Below are positions 1 through 12,690 of a stretch of 64,000 bases of DNA, one piece after another (the stretch's first letter is position 1; every line of letters starts with the position of its first letter). A model generated the notes under the pieces. It searched no databases and was not told the DNA's origin. It saw nothing but the letters and a program-made list of their open reading frames with translations. The stretch is from Pomacea canaliculata (taxonomy: Eukaryota; Mollusca; Gastropoda; Architaenioglossa; Ampullariidae), in NCBI RefSeq assembly GCF_003073045.1, contig NC_037591.1, positions 39,882,589 through 39,946,588 of the forward strand, given 5' to 3'. Both the position numbers and the translations under genes were made by a program.

Positions 1-2985
1 GAAAAAACTCTTCGAGTGGATTACAAGTGAGATTTTCGTTATTCGTATTCAAACTGACTGGAGATGCGAAGGGCGACAACCCTACGTTAGAAGCCCAACT
101 GTGAGTGTGGTTACAGGCAACGAGTTTGAAGAAGTACTGAGAAGTTTAGGGAGGGTGTGTTAGTGAGTCGGAAAACGTGGTTAGGAACTGATGCTTTGAA
201 GACTAGAACACTGGAAACTGTTGTATGCTACAAACTGAGGGAGTGATATACATATATAATAAAGAGTAGAAACTATCACATTGCCATACGTTTACTTAGA
301 TGGTTTTGACGATCTTCCCAACGAACTGTGTGTTGAGACATTTTTTTACGAATATAATTATCTATGTCGTGTCCTGAGCAACTTGATAACATGATTTGGA
401 CAGCCTCAGGCAATCGTTGTATTGTGTGTTGACAGAACACGTACGGACGCCGTGTGTGTGTTGTTCTGGTGAGAGGCGGTGTCCGTGACACAGACAAGAA
501 TATGACCACCAGCCACCACTACGATGGGTTTACCAGAAATGTTCGTAACCCTAAACCACTTCTCGTTCGAGTAATGCGAGCTGTAGCTACACCCCGACCC
601 AAATGCACACCCGGACATCTAACTGTGCTAGAAACTTCTCCCTTTAAATGTTTTAATGCGAATGCAGTTTGCACAACTAGGGATGTCTCTGTGTCTCTGT
701 GACCATCCCAACTTTCGGGTTCTCTGCTCTTGCTTCTATGATGAGTTTCTCCTCATTTAATGAAAGATGTGTTATGGTGTTGATCCCAGTCACAGTAAAA
801 TATGCTTTTGTTGTCTTTCATTTCTCAACTGCTTAACTGGTGGCTGCTTATTGAATGCCTTTACATAACCATGCTAAACACCCCTCAGCCCTTCCAAACC
901 CCTCTTTAATCCCTAATCGAAGCGCACGATGAACCACTTTGCCTAAAGGATACTGTCGGCAATGATTATTGGGATCAAATTTTTTGTGAAATGTTCACTT
1001 TTATGTTATAAAGTAAAGTAGAAGTTATTCTCACATTTTATTCTGCGCATTTTTTTTTTTCGGTAAGTGCTTGGGGAAAATACGAACAGAAATACGTCAT
1101 GACTACAAAGTTGTTTGTGCTCATTTGCGTTATATTAAGTGTTGGAATTAGATGAGTGTCTTGGTGAGTTTTATTGTAGACAGACTGGGTAAGCAGGAAA
1201 GAGATCAAGGTCAGGGTTCATTAATTTCGCGCATGCGTAGAATCTTCTGGAGAACATTTCATAACTCTCATGAGATTTGCGCAGTTACATCTTGCCTTGC
1301 CTGAAATTTATTGAATACTGAAATCGTAGGTAGTGTAAGAGCTCTATCTATGGTTTTCTAATTTCACTTTTACAAAGTTCTATCATTGCGGCGATTCTGT
1401 ATTATGTCTGCAACTGCTGTTCAACAACAGAGAGACAGCACACACCAGCTCTCCTGCTCTTTCATCTTCTATGGTCATGACAAATGACATCAATACCAAT
1501 TGTGTTGTTTTCCAGATACTGGAATTTTAGAATTCCGAAGAAAAATTTAAACTGATTGGGCTATGTGTTTTGGGGCTGCCTGTATTAGTCAGGCCTCTTT
1601 CTTCGCCTTCGTGTAATTAGAGATCACTGTTTCCTTTATCCTGTTGACTTGTTACACCCGACACAAATGCGAAATTAAAAACAAGGTGCTGTGTTTAAGG
1701 AAAACTGAGGATGTTGTATTGCGAAAATGATCTAAATCTTTAACATTTAAATTTGTACATTTTTTAATTGTAGGCTGTCAAAATTTAAGTGGATTTATCT
1801 GCCGATGACATCAAATTATTGACAGTTTCAAAGACTTAAGATAAAAGAAAACTCCAAGAAGATTTATTTCACACTATTGTAATTATCCGTCAAGGTGCCA
1901 TTCTTCTCTGAGGACTTTCAGCAAGATCCCCTGTAAACAAAGTGATTCCACAATTTCCCTTTTCATCGGTGATATATTCCGTCTGTGCCTTCAAACAAAC
2001 CGTTAAACGATTAAAAATACCGAAGATGCATGCGATAAATGCAAGAATTTTTCGAAAGCTCTGACAGGAAGATGCTAGAAGTATCTACTAATCTGAGACA
2101 ACCTGGAGAACTTTCAATACAATGATGCACTGGTAAATTAATCTGATATTTAAGCTCAAAGCACTTCATATAATCCAGCTAATTTCCTATGGATTATTAT
2201 TCCTTAGTTACATTGGTAAACTGTTCGCATTTTTGTGAAACACAAGGATACCACTTATAAATAGTATAGTGATGACAAACTTTGGAGAAGCTGGATGTAA
2301 GGTTAGAGACATAATCTACTACATAGTATAGAGTAACATAAACTTCTCAAACAGAAGCATCTTTACTGTGCATTTGTTGACTTAAAAAAATTGTTTGATA
2401 AAAGTATCTAAAATACTAATATTAAAAATCTTATCAAATGTGCAACGAAGACATTAGTTTTCTTGGAGCCTTTTTTGACAATTAAGTAATTCTGCAGACT
2501 AACTTACAAATTATACGGCTAGCTGTCAGTGTACAACACACAAAGAATACACTGAGAATGACAAAAGACAAACAAGGAAAGAAATTAAATATCTCATCTT
2601 TTTTAGTTCCTTGATTCACTGACAAATAAAAGCCCAGCTACATCCGCGCGCATTCTACTGACGTGTGACAAGTTGACATCAACGGCAAAGTCTCTGAACA
2701 GATGGAGGGATTCCCATCAACTGGTGAGCACGTTTTGAACGAGATTTTCATTTTTAAAAATCGTAAAATTGATATAAATGCGTGATTTCAAATGGATGTG
2801 CAAGTCACTATTTTTAATTTTATTGTACAACATTTGTCTTAAGTTTTACTACCCACTAATATTATGTGACTTCAGATTACCTTTGGAAAAAAGGGACGTA
2901 GCTGTAAGACATAGTTTGAGAAAGAGAGACAGGAAGTGATTCCTTTTTAGCTCTGTAGTCTATTACGGTGTCTTTTGACCTTCCA
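1..2985. other. Non-coding 5' flank of gene A
   Basis: AT-rich sequence with only short, protein-unlike open frames in all six frames. I see no exon with splice sites that matches the CUB/propeller family and no recognisable protein. A non-coding first exon of gene A could lie here, because genes C, D and E each have one, but the promoter motif of those genes was not found. Confidence 0.5.
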
Positions 2986-2989
2986 ATCT

Positions 2990-3115
2990 GATGCAGACAG
3001 CCGAGTGGTTACAATACAGGTGCATACACTACCTGGTTCGACACCCGTGTAGTACAAACTTTGCCAGTTGATACACCTGTAGAGTACCTGACACTTTAGC
3101 AGGTTAGGGAAGGAG
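2990..3115 (+). repeat. tRNA-like SINE fragment
   Basis: A box-A-like stretch (CAGCCGAGTGG near 2998) is followed about 30 bases later by a box-B-like stretch (GGTTCGACACC near 3036). This is the layout of an internal RNA polymerase III promoter in tRNA-derived SINEs. It lies about 60 bases before the first coding exon of gene A. No tRNA fold was computed, and it is too diverged to call a real tRNA. Confidence 0.4.
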
Positions 3116-5534
3116 CGACGGTGAAGTCAATCTAGAAGTCAATCAAAATTTTTATTTTATTTCAGCGATCCAAATGATCACGCCTCTTGTTTTGTGTTTT
3201 ATTACATTTGGCGTTTACCAGCAAGTGCAAGGTAATCACAAAGTAATTCTACATAGTAAAACTGTCCTAAAATTATATATATAAAGATTAAGAGATACAA
3301 TAAAATATAATATTTAGTCCCTATAAGTAAGTGGTTGTTTTTGTTACCAATTATTATTTGATGCGTTAGCTGCTCCATCCATCTAACCACCGACACACTA
3401 CAAAATAAAGCAGCACAGTTAGTCTTTGGTTCAATAAACGTTATTTTCTCACAAGAGTAACAACATATCTAATGTATTTATTTGCATTTTACATATTTAA
3501 TGTATTAGTTGTCAAACACTTTGTATACTTTGAATGAAATAAATCATGAATTAAAAAAAAATTTAAAAGTCTTTTGATTATTATCTTATATAAGGCAACA
3601 CAAGACTCTTTGTAAAGAATGTATTAAGCATCTTAAATGTAATATGTCTTGTAGCTTGTGGCGGTGTATACAATGCTTCATCCGGTTCCATTACGTCTCC
3701 ATTGTACCCGAGCCAGTACCCGCCCAATCAGGACTGTGTTTACATTAATCAATGCAGCAACAGGATATCGCATAACACTGACATTTCTCCGTTTTGAGCT
3801 CGCAAATGAAACGGTTAGCTGCAAGTACGACTATCTGCAGGTATGCGTTTAAAAGGTTAAGAGATTAAGGTTTATAGTTGATTCCGCAGCCATAAAGATA
3901 CACGCCTACAAATATTAGCCATGACATAACGAGGTCAAATCGGGACGCCACGCCTTATAACCTCTCCTATTGGCTTAGACTCTTTACCTACACTTAAAAG
4001 ATAGCACCAGCAAAATTCTGAATTTGAAAAATAATCTAATATCAATACATTTGAAAACGGTTGTTTAATGGTTTGAGAAATTCGAACTTCACTTTATCCA
4101 ATTTTTAAAAAAATGATTCCCCCCTCTCATCCCCCCAAAGCACCTATAGCGAGAGTTTGACAGTAAGTTTCTAGTGTATACTTTGATACCCTACTTTTTC
4201 TTCTAACCAAGATTAGAGATGGCGGCCTTAGCACATCACCGTTTATGGGTACTACTGTGGCACAACACTTTACCTACGACGATCATCGTCAAACACCATG
4301 TGGATCAAATTCCATTCTGATTCTTCACAATCCGGAGCTGGCTTTGAGACAGAGTATACTACAGGTTGAAAACACTAGTATTTCATAATAATTTATATCT
4401 AATGTAACATATAACAGCCAAGAATCGACAGAGAGGCATCTGGTGAACACATTAAAAATATACAAGTTCAGCTTAGAAGTAAAATATTTATTAAAAACAC
4501 CTTTTTACTATCAAGAATTGCGTCGACAATCTGTGATTAATGCAAAAGTTTATACTATCTAACACTAATTTAATAATAACTATTTAGATCAGGTTTATAA
4601 CTGTTTCAACCACACAGACACACAGACACACAGACCTGTGTTAATGGGCAGATTATGAAGCAGTTACATCATGTAAGTTGGTCTGCTTGTTTTGTTGTTG
4701 TTTTTTTGGTGCGTTGTTTTTGTTTGGGTGCTTTTTGGTTTTGTTTTTTGCTGCAAGGTGTAAACTTTATGGAGCTGTAGTCAGTATGCATCAATAAGAC
4801 TGCTTGTTGTTTATTTATTATTTAAGGGGTTTCCGACTTTCTTCAAATGGATTTTAAACCAGCGCTGACTATTTCGATTGTCTACAGATATAATCCCCCA
4901 GAAGTTCTTCGTCTTCACAGTATCTCAGTTTCCCGGCATTTACCGCTCAGACATCGAAACAATAGCCTCATTACCATTCCTATTGATGGCCTGCAAGACC
5001 CTGGTGCCATTGACTACTACCATCAGACGAGTCGCATCTACTGGACTGACAGAACAGAGAAGACGATCAGATCAGCGAACCTCAATGGCAGCGACGCTCG
5101 ACTTGTTCGCAGTTTTGGTCCGGTAAGTCTTTTATCTGTTCTCTAGTTCACAGGTTTTTTTCCTTGTTAAGCGAATAAAAGATCTAAATTATTCCTTTAT
5201 AAAGAAGACCCAATTTGCTGAAGGACAACCGATGCACTTCCTTTTTTTCTAACAGCATTGACTTCGTTCTCTGTACTTTGCAGCGTGTCTGCTACCATTC
5301 GCAACCTGATCCTTGTTCCAGCATACTGGTGCAGAGAGACAACTTTTTATTTCCAAAATTGACATTATGCAAAAATTGAATTTATTTTATATTTCAGTCC
5401 TATTTTAAAGAACGTTTATGCAAAGATTCATAATCACAACCGAGGCATAGCGCTGTTTTTTCAATTATCTCTTACTACTGCATTATTATCAGAATATTTG
5501 TAAAATAAGGCTAACTGTATTTGCCTCCACATAT

Positions 5535-5535
<1 letters not shown>

Positions 5536-5577
<42 letters not shown>

Positions 5578-5608
5578 CGATGATGATGATGATGACGATG
5601 ATGACGAC

Positions 5609-5644
<36 letters not shown>

Positions 5645-5645
5645 A
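5536..5645. repeat. (TGA)n microsatellite
   Basis: About 110 bases of TGA/CGA triplets in the intron before propeller exon 5 of gene A. It creates long poly-Ile/poly-Met open frames that are not genes. Confidence 0.95.
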
Positions 5646-7844
5646 TGTTTATAAAAAAAAGTACAAATAATATTTTTCAGTCTCTGTACTAGACGGCCTG
5701 TGCGTAGACGCACTGTCCAGGCTCATCTTCTACACAGACGCAGGCAATAAAGTCATCGGCATGATCACCATGTACAGCAACACTCATCGAATAGTCATCA
5801 ACTCCTCGCTTGACATGCCGAAAGACATTGAAGCTTGACAAATACAATGGGTAAATAGCGATATAAAATTTTAATTTTTTTAAGACAAAAATCGAACCAA
5901 CATCGATCACACGATTGTCTAAAAGAACAAAACAAAATGAAGAAGTACTATATGGATCTCATCAAAAATGTCCTATTTGAAGTTGTCGGATTGTTTTCTG
6001 ACTTCTGAAAGGTTATAAAAAAGCATTATGTTATGCCTAAGCTGCAGTGTTTTTGAGTCTCATTAACTAAATCGACTTTCATGTTCACGAAAGAAGTACT
6101 TCTGCAAAGATTAACCCCTGTAAAAATGTGTGGTTTTGCACAACATATACACACACTCACGCACGCACGCACACGAACGAACGCGCGCGCACAAAGACAC
6201 ATTTATAGTTTGCATGTATAATGATAAATGTTTAACTACAGGAAGTATAAAGCGTATTTTCAAATAAGTTAATTTTTCCGATAAAAATACCAAACTAGGG
6301 TAATATACTGGAGCGACCGTGGCGCCACACCTACCATAGAGCGAGCCAACTATGACGGTACAGGACGTCAGACTCTGGTCTCAGGGGGCGAGTATCTCAA
6401 CCAACCGAACGCCATCGCTCTCGACACAGTCGGTGAGATTATCCCTCATTCGTCCCTTTAACCATCTTCTTTCTTTCTATCTGGAGAATCTTTACGATTT
6501 GTTACTTTCTTGTGAGTATTTGCATTTTAGTATATTTCTTCCATCATGAGTTTTCCTCTGAATCTCTTTACGTGCACAAGTGTGTGTGTGAATCGTGCGC
6601 TCACATGCAGGTGGCAGACTGTACTGGGCAGACGGTGGCACACAAAATGTAGGCTGGGTGGATTTGGAAGGGAGGAAAACTTCTGTGATTCTACACAAAA
6701 ATAACTCACTCTTCTACGGCATGGACATCTATCTGAACGACATCTTCATATCAGACTGGGAGTCGGTAGACTTTCTGGCATTTTTCTTACCTTACTATTT
6801 AGCTCATTGTTAGTAGGAAAAGTTCTCATTAACAGTAGTAATAATATAATAAAATTACTTTCCACATCATAATCTATTAAATCTCAGAAATATAAATACG
6901 CCGCTTGTAAAGCATGTAACTCTTAGAAGAGAAAAAGATATATTTGTTGTTACAAATCATTTCCATCTTTATTCTTCTTTTGCTTGAAATTCACAAGGGT
7001 AAATGTTGTGTATCTATGTCTGTCTTTTGTTTCCTTGAGCGTATGTATATAGCGAACCACTTTTGTGTATTTTAACAGACAAAAACAATCATTTTCAGCT
7101 TTTTATATAGCAATCAGTCAATCAAAACACACATATATCGCTATGGAGTTGATGGGACTTACCGGGCATGGGTTATGAAGGCTCAAGGACAATGAATGAT
7201 ATCCGTGTCTTCACAGAGGAAACAGAAGATAAAGGTCAGAGGACGATCTTAAAGTTTTAAATCGATGAAAATCTTTAGCCTTATTATTAGGAGAACTAAA
7301 GGTCGTAAACTGCTATTTTGAACAATTGATATTTTCAATTCGGATACCTTGTTTCTTATCACAGGGCCAAATGGATGTGGAAACAACAACGGTGGTTGCA
7401 GTTACATCTGTATACCGACTCCTAATAACAGAAGTAAATGTCTTCCTCATGGCACAGAAGCCGGTAGGTGACCTATGAATACTTGGCAAACAAAAACAGT
7501 TGTATAAAATATAAAACTATTTATACACACAAATGCCACACATTTCACATCTTTTAAAGTGTCTTTTTAAAATACTATTATTCTGCGCAAAAACCCTTTG
7601 AGGGTACATGGTGCAGTCAATGTATCACTACGCGACACTATTTTATCATATATTCAGCGCATGCCCAGTACATATGGTAGTCGTCCAATTAGAAGTATAA
7701 AGTGACTTATAGTCATTACGACGACCTAATGTTATGATACAGATGTAACATTCGATCTTGTATTATCAATTGCCGCAACAATAAAGTCAAAAAATAGAGA
7801 GTCAAAAGTAAAACAAGTTCTGCTTTATTTTACTTTTTAGGTTT

Positions 7845-8540
7845 TAGTTTACTCCTTTTTACTCTTCGAGAAGTACAGGGCCACAACAACACTTCGCCAG
7901 CGGACCCTGTATAGGGCAGCCCCCTTCAGTTGGGTCCATGTGGTTCTAGTATCCTTTGCCTCGCTCTCTACTGTTCTTTTCCAAGTCTGCTTCGGTCTCC
8001 CAACTCCCCTCTTCCCCTGAGGGTTCCAGTCAAGTGCCTGCCTGGCAATGATGTCAGCTGGTTTACGTTATCCCGCACGATTTGTGCTTTGTTATGTCTT
8101 GGCTAGTGGCATTCTGGTTGGTTCTTTTCCACAGGTTACTGTTGGAGGTCTTTCAGGCCATCTTATTCGCAGAATATGGCGTAGACATCGGTTGGTAAAG
8201 GTTTGGAGCTTGTTGTTCGTGTTTGTCACTCGCCAGGTTTCAGAACCATACAGTAGGACTGCCTTCACATTGGTGTTCAAAATGTGGGTCTTACTGCTGA
8301 AGGATAGTGCTCGGGAGTTCCAAATGTATTGTGGGCTATTGAAAGCATGTCTGGCCTTGTTGATGCGGCTTTTGATGTTATCGTCCGCTCCACCGTCCTT
8401 GCTGACAATGTTCCTGATTGTTGTTGATTCTCATCACTTCGGTCTTCTTTCTATTGACCTTTAAGGCAGTCTTCTCTGCTTCCTCTACTCGCTTACTCTG
8501 GTTTGTGCATGTTGTTGCCGATATTTCTGATTTACTGATT
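7845..8540 (-). mobile_element. 5'-truncated LINE reverse-transcriptase C-terminus
   Basis: The minus strand reads as the end of a non-LTR retrotransposon ORF2, in order: KKTEVMRINN (near 8430), a stretch with NSPQYIWNSRALS (near 8320), AVLLYGSETWRV (near 8250), NRCLRHILRIRWP (near 8190), and then, in a shifted frame, WNPQGKRGVGRPKQTWKR (near 8010) and WRSVVVALY (near 7880). LLYGSETW and GRPKxTW are hallmarks of the C-terminal region of this LINE class. The catalytic FADD region is missing, so this is a dead 5'-truncated copy. It lies in gene A between the EGF and transmembrane exons. Confidence 0.85.
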
Positions 8541-9170
8541 GACAAAAACCTAAGAGATAAAAATTTGTAGAGACAAGTAAAAAAAAAAAAGAAAGAAAAC
8601 TTCATGAGTGTGTGATGGACGCTTCTGTCAGGATTTGAGATAAATTATTCATCTTCAATCAGCTACATGCCAAATTTATATTTAAAAACTGCCATCGAAA
8701 ACAACGGCCAAAGCGACGAGGAAAATATGTTTGTAGTGCTTCTCTATACAGTGAAATACAAACGCTTTGCTATGAGAAAATTGGCAAGAAAAGTTGCAGC
8801 CTCATTTATTGTGTACGAAATCAATTGAAGAGGAGCCTTATAAAATTTCAAAAAGAATAAATAACCACGGACCTGTCGCAAAAAAAGTATATATATTATT
8901 ACCAACACGGGTTTTGTCCAACTACACACGCCCATCTATTCTATCTCTGTATATTATGCTTCAGTTTTATGCGACATAAAGAACAAAATATCTTATATGT
9001 GGGATTTAAAGTTTTCTTAAAATGCATAGGAAATATTTACTCTGTAGATTTTACTGCTTAAATGTAAGGAATAAAGTTTTTAATGCATATCAAATACACT
9101 GGTTACTTCAGATTTTAAAAAGATGTATACATATATATTACTTATACAATGTCTATTTTTCGTTTTTCAG

Positions 9171-9281
9171 GAGCGGAATCTGCCAGCACCAACACTGTGA
9201 TCATCACTGTTGTCTGCGTTGTGGCTGGTGTTGTAATAGTTGCTGTCGTTGTCGCACTCGTCGTTGTGTTCAAACTAAGAC
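9171..9281 (+). pseudogene. Gene A transmembrane exon
   Basis: Phase 1-1 exon with clean cag/gt borders. It encodes a linker (AESASTN) and about 25 hydrophobic residues rich in Val, Ile and Ala, then the basic stop-transfer FKLRR. It aligns with the transmembrane exon of gene B at 23293-23406. The exon is itself intact, although the upstream frame of gene A is broken. Confidence 0.8.
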
Positions 9282-12200
9282 GTGAGCCACCAAGTCTCAA
9301 GATACAAACACTTTTCCCATCTGATTTTATGATGCATGTGTTTACCGTGCTTTACTTTTGAACATGATGTAATTATTCGCAAACACAGATCCTCATCCAG
9401 GCCCAAACGCTGGCTGTTACACTAACCTTTGATGAACACTTCTTGAACACATGAACTTAACATATATTTAAACAAAACAGAAATGTTAAGAACAAAAATT
9501 AGGTATTAAGTTAGAAATAGCAAAAATTATCTTTATGTTTATAATTACGACTGAAGCATAAAAAACTGTTTTTGTGATTACCTTATAGTTGCTTCATATA
9601 CAGGGTTTGTCAGAATATATTAACAGTTAAAAATAATACATTAGTGTTAACTTAATTTTTACTATAAACTATAGCAACAGTTGATATTGTATAGTTATGA
9701 GCTATCCACCCAATTAGCTGGAATCATATCTTTAAACCTTCGTTCTAAATTCTCTAGCACGATATTTGGTGTGATGATGATGTAGAAGATTAAATCTCAT
9801 TACTTACTAAAACATTATTTTAATCGATTATGGTCGTTCAAAACCTAGTGCCAAAGGAAACATAACGATCAACTTGTCTGTATGACTTGTGTCCACAAAG
9901 CTATGACCGTGGATAATAATTCTTTTGAATGTTGCAACGTGCAGGTAAAAGCGATGACAAAGAAGATGTGGCTTTCATACGAGGAGGGACCAAGCCTGAT
10001 ATCCCATTGGAGCCACGGCCTGCCACATCATATTCGGCCTTTGATGTTGCTGACAACATTTACAGCAAATCTCGACTTGGTAAAAGCGGAAACAGCTCTA
10101 ATGACAAAGGTAAGCACACCACGAGAACTATTCGTCAAAACAAGTCTAACAGGTCCATAGACGATTGGTGTCCTGATTAAATACTTTCCTTCTTCTTTTG
10201 CCTTATAAATAAAATCTACAGGAGGGCACAGTGAAATTTATTATGATTTTATGTGGTCATGAGGAAGGGGAGGATTGAAAAGCATAACTTTCATTAGCCA
10301 AGCGTGAATTTCTTTCCGGAGTTGGTGGGTCTAACGAGGGGGACGAACTGGTAGCTGACTGTCTACCTCCATACCTGCTGCTGCTTGTGGGTGTCAAGTC
10401 ATCGAGAAGTTTACGCTGACATGTTGGTATATCATTCATGTCAAAACATATCAAAAACACATTATAATTTAGCAGAGGTATTGGACGAAACATGTTACTT
10501 GTCTACAGATATTGTAAAAGTAACCGAGAGAAAATCTCAGGGTAATACCTGAAGAAACTCTAAAGAAGTCCTCTAAAGGCACTGGACGATGACGAGGCCA
10601 CTAGATATGACAAAATCCAGTAATGTATGGCAAACTGTCGTGGAGGTTTTAACTGCTAACGATTCCACTGCTGAAAGTCGTAGATGTAAGATGGATCTTG
10701 TCGATGAAGATTAACAGATAAACAGGAGCTGAGCTGGGACCTGAACGCAGAACGGAAACTAGAAAACACCAACATGATTCGGCATCGATAGAAACTATAT
10801 TTATTGAAACAAAACGATGAAGACAGCTCCTGAAGACTCTACGATAAATTATATAAAATGCTTTACCCTTCTCCGCTATTAAACTTGTCCTTAAAAATGG
10901 TCGCACCGACCAGGGTATAGGCTATCGTCTTAGATTATTATTAAAATGTGTTGCTAGAATTGTGCGTGAACGTGTTCTTGGACGATTATTTGGACAGGAG
11001 GGAGGAACTGTGTACAACCTAAGACATTACGAGTCTCTGATGAAAACACCATGTATATGAAGAAATGCACGTGTGCTGGTATTCAGACTTTCATCAGTGC
11101 TAGGATTATTTCAAACATTGTTAGTCCCGTTGGCGAGAGTTGTCATTGTACTTCTGATTGTGTTTGTACACTTGGCTCTTATAATATTAAACAGTTATTT
11201 TGTCGTGCTAGAACACTAAACAATTTTTTTCGAAACTATGTATTGCTAACACAAATAAATGTCTTTTCTTCGTCTACATAGAGGAGTCACAGGTCTGTAT
11301 TGTATTCGAGGAAGATGAACAAGATGTCAACTGAGCTGAGTACAACTCGACCCATCTTCTTGTAGCTATGGCACCTTTTTTAAGACCATGGCCTATATTT
11401 TTCTTGAATTTAACTAGGAGGGAAGTTCTCTTGTATTTTACTTCTTTTCAACTTCCAAGGCCAGACTTCACGGCTGTCATCGTAAGAGGTTGAGACAAGG
11501 CGGTTTTTTTCCTAAAAATATATAAGCTTGGAAAGCACCTGACCTCTGTGACCAGCCAGGACGAAGTGTTATTGTTCCAAGCACCATCCAGCAGCACAGA
11601 GCCAATTGCCTCAGTCGTTTACTGAAGATAATTCTAGAAGACTTTAATATAAATCATGTAAAATACAGTGTTACATGTGTTTATTGTTAGGCTTGTTTTT
11701 TAAAAACCCGTTTTTCTACGGTGAGCTGTCGTCATAGATTATCATTATATCGATGACTGTACTCGTACAGGTACATGATCTCAGACGATGATTTGTGCAG
11801 GTGAGAGCAGCAGCCAACAACATGTGAGGTTCACCAAGGGGAAGCGACTTCCTTACATGGCAAATAGGGAACAAGCGACCGCACCTAGTGACGGTTATTC
11901 GAATCTGGGCGATGAAGAAGAACGTGTTTCTAAGGATTTTCATTCCGGTGACGAAACAGGTATGTTTAGGAAGTAAACACAAATGTCAGGCATAATAAAT
12001 TTAAAAAATGTGGCCGTTTTAAAAACAAATGTTACTCATCTCCCTTTTTTTCATGTAACAAGTATATGCCAGCATTTAAATGAACTTTGCAAACCGCAGT
12101 TTACGTAAAAAATAAAAGTGGGAGATTAACGGCTTTTGTGGTATTTTAAAAAACTTTTCCTTAACTAAATATAAAATTGTCTCTTTATAGCAAATATAAT

Positions 12201-12654
12201 ATCAGGCCACAATTTTACAGAAATTATGTGAACAACCGTAAATGCATTTCAGATAATTTTTACTTTGACTAAAACGTCTGAGTTTCTTTTCAAAGGCAGA
12301 ACCGTCACTAGGTAAATATTTTGTATTGTTTTTGTTCTAGAGTGAGTGGGAGACGAACCACTCGCTGTACAGCTTTCAGTTTAACTTCCGACATCACCGA
12401 CAACTGAGCACAAAGCCGAAGCTTCTGAAACTTTCGGATGACGAATCCACAGCAGCGGATCTACTTTTTGTGTCTGATGAAACAAATTAGATTATTTTTG
12501 CTAGCGTTAAAATAACTAATACCATGTAATGAAATAATGAAAATGACTAGAATGTCTTTTTTGTATTCGACGAAGCCTTTAAATATTCTTTGAGCTGACT
12601 TGGGAGCCACATAAGCAGTTAATCTATTTTTTTGTGTGTATTTTTGATTTGTAG

Positions 12655-12690
12655 CACAGGACAATGGCAACAGAATAGAGAGTCAAACTA
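12655..12690 (+). pseudogene. Relic of a tyrosine tail mini-exon
   Basis: A splice acceptor (gatttgtag) is followed by CACAGGACAATGGC, the same start as the first tail mini-exon of gene B (24720). After that the match is lost. It lies after the stop in 12341-12345. It suggests that gene A once had the repeated tyrosine tail too. Confidence 0.55.

Larger units (their letters stand above)
3174..12345 (+). pseudogene. Gene A: decayed CUB-propeller-EGF-TM receptor copy
   Basis: Exons by alignment to gene B: 3174-3231 (signal peptide), 3655-3840 and 4212-4364 (CUB), 4888-5122, 5681-5850, 6299-6432, 6611-6765 and 7111-7234 (YWTD propeller), 7365-7463 (EGF-like), 9171-9281 (transmembrane helix), 9945-10109 and 11801-11959 (tail), 12341-12345 (stop). 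The usual lengths for exons 2-8 are 185, 157, 237, 169, 134, 160 and 125 or 128. Gene A has 186, 153, 235, 170, 134, 155 and 124, so only exon 6 keeps phase. Each shift is visible as a reading-frame switch, for example near 3745, 4240-4265, 4965, 5832 and 7190. Splice sites, EGF, helix and tail exons are otherwise intact. No counterpart of the 48-51 base stalk exon was found; a LINE relic sits in that intron. The tail has the proline-rich stretch PLEPRP and NIYSKSR. It was probably a membrane receptor like B. Localised assembly error is the alternative, but genes B-E show no such defects. Confidence 0.82.

Noticed and set aside
8048..8464. 138-codon plus-strand open frame
   Set aside because: Antisense to the LINE reverse-transcriptase fragment, which has clear family motifs on the minus strand.
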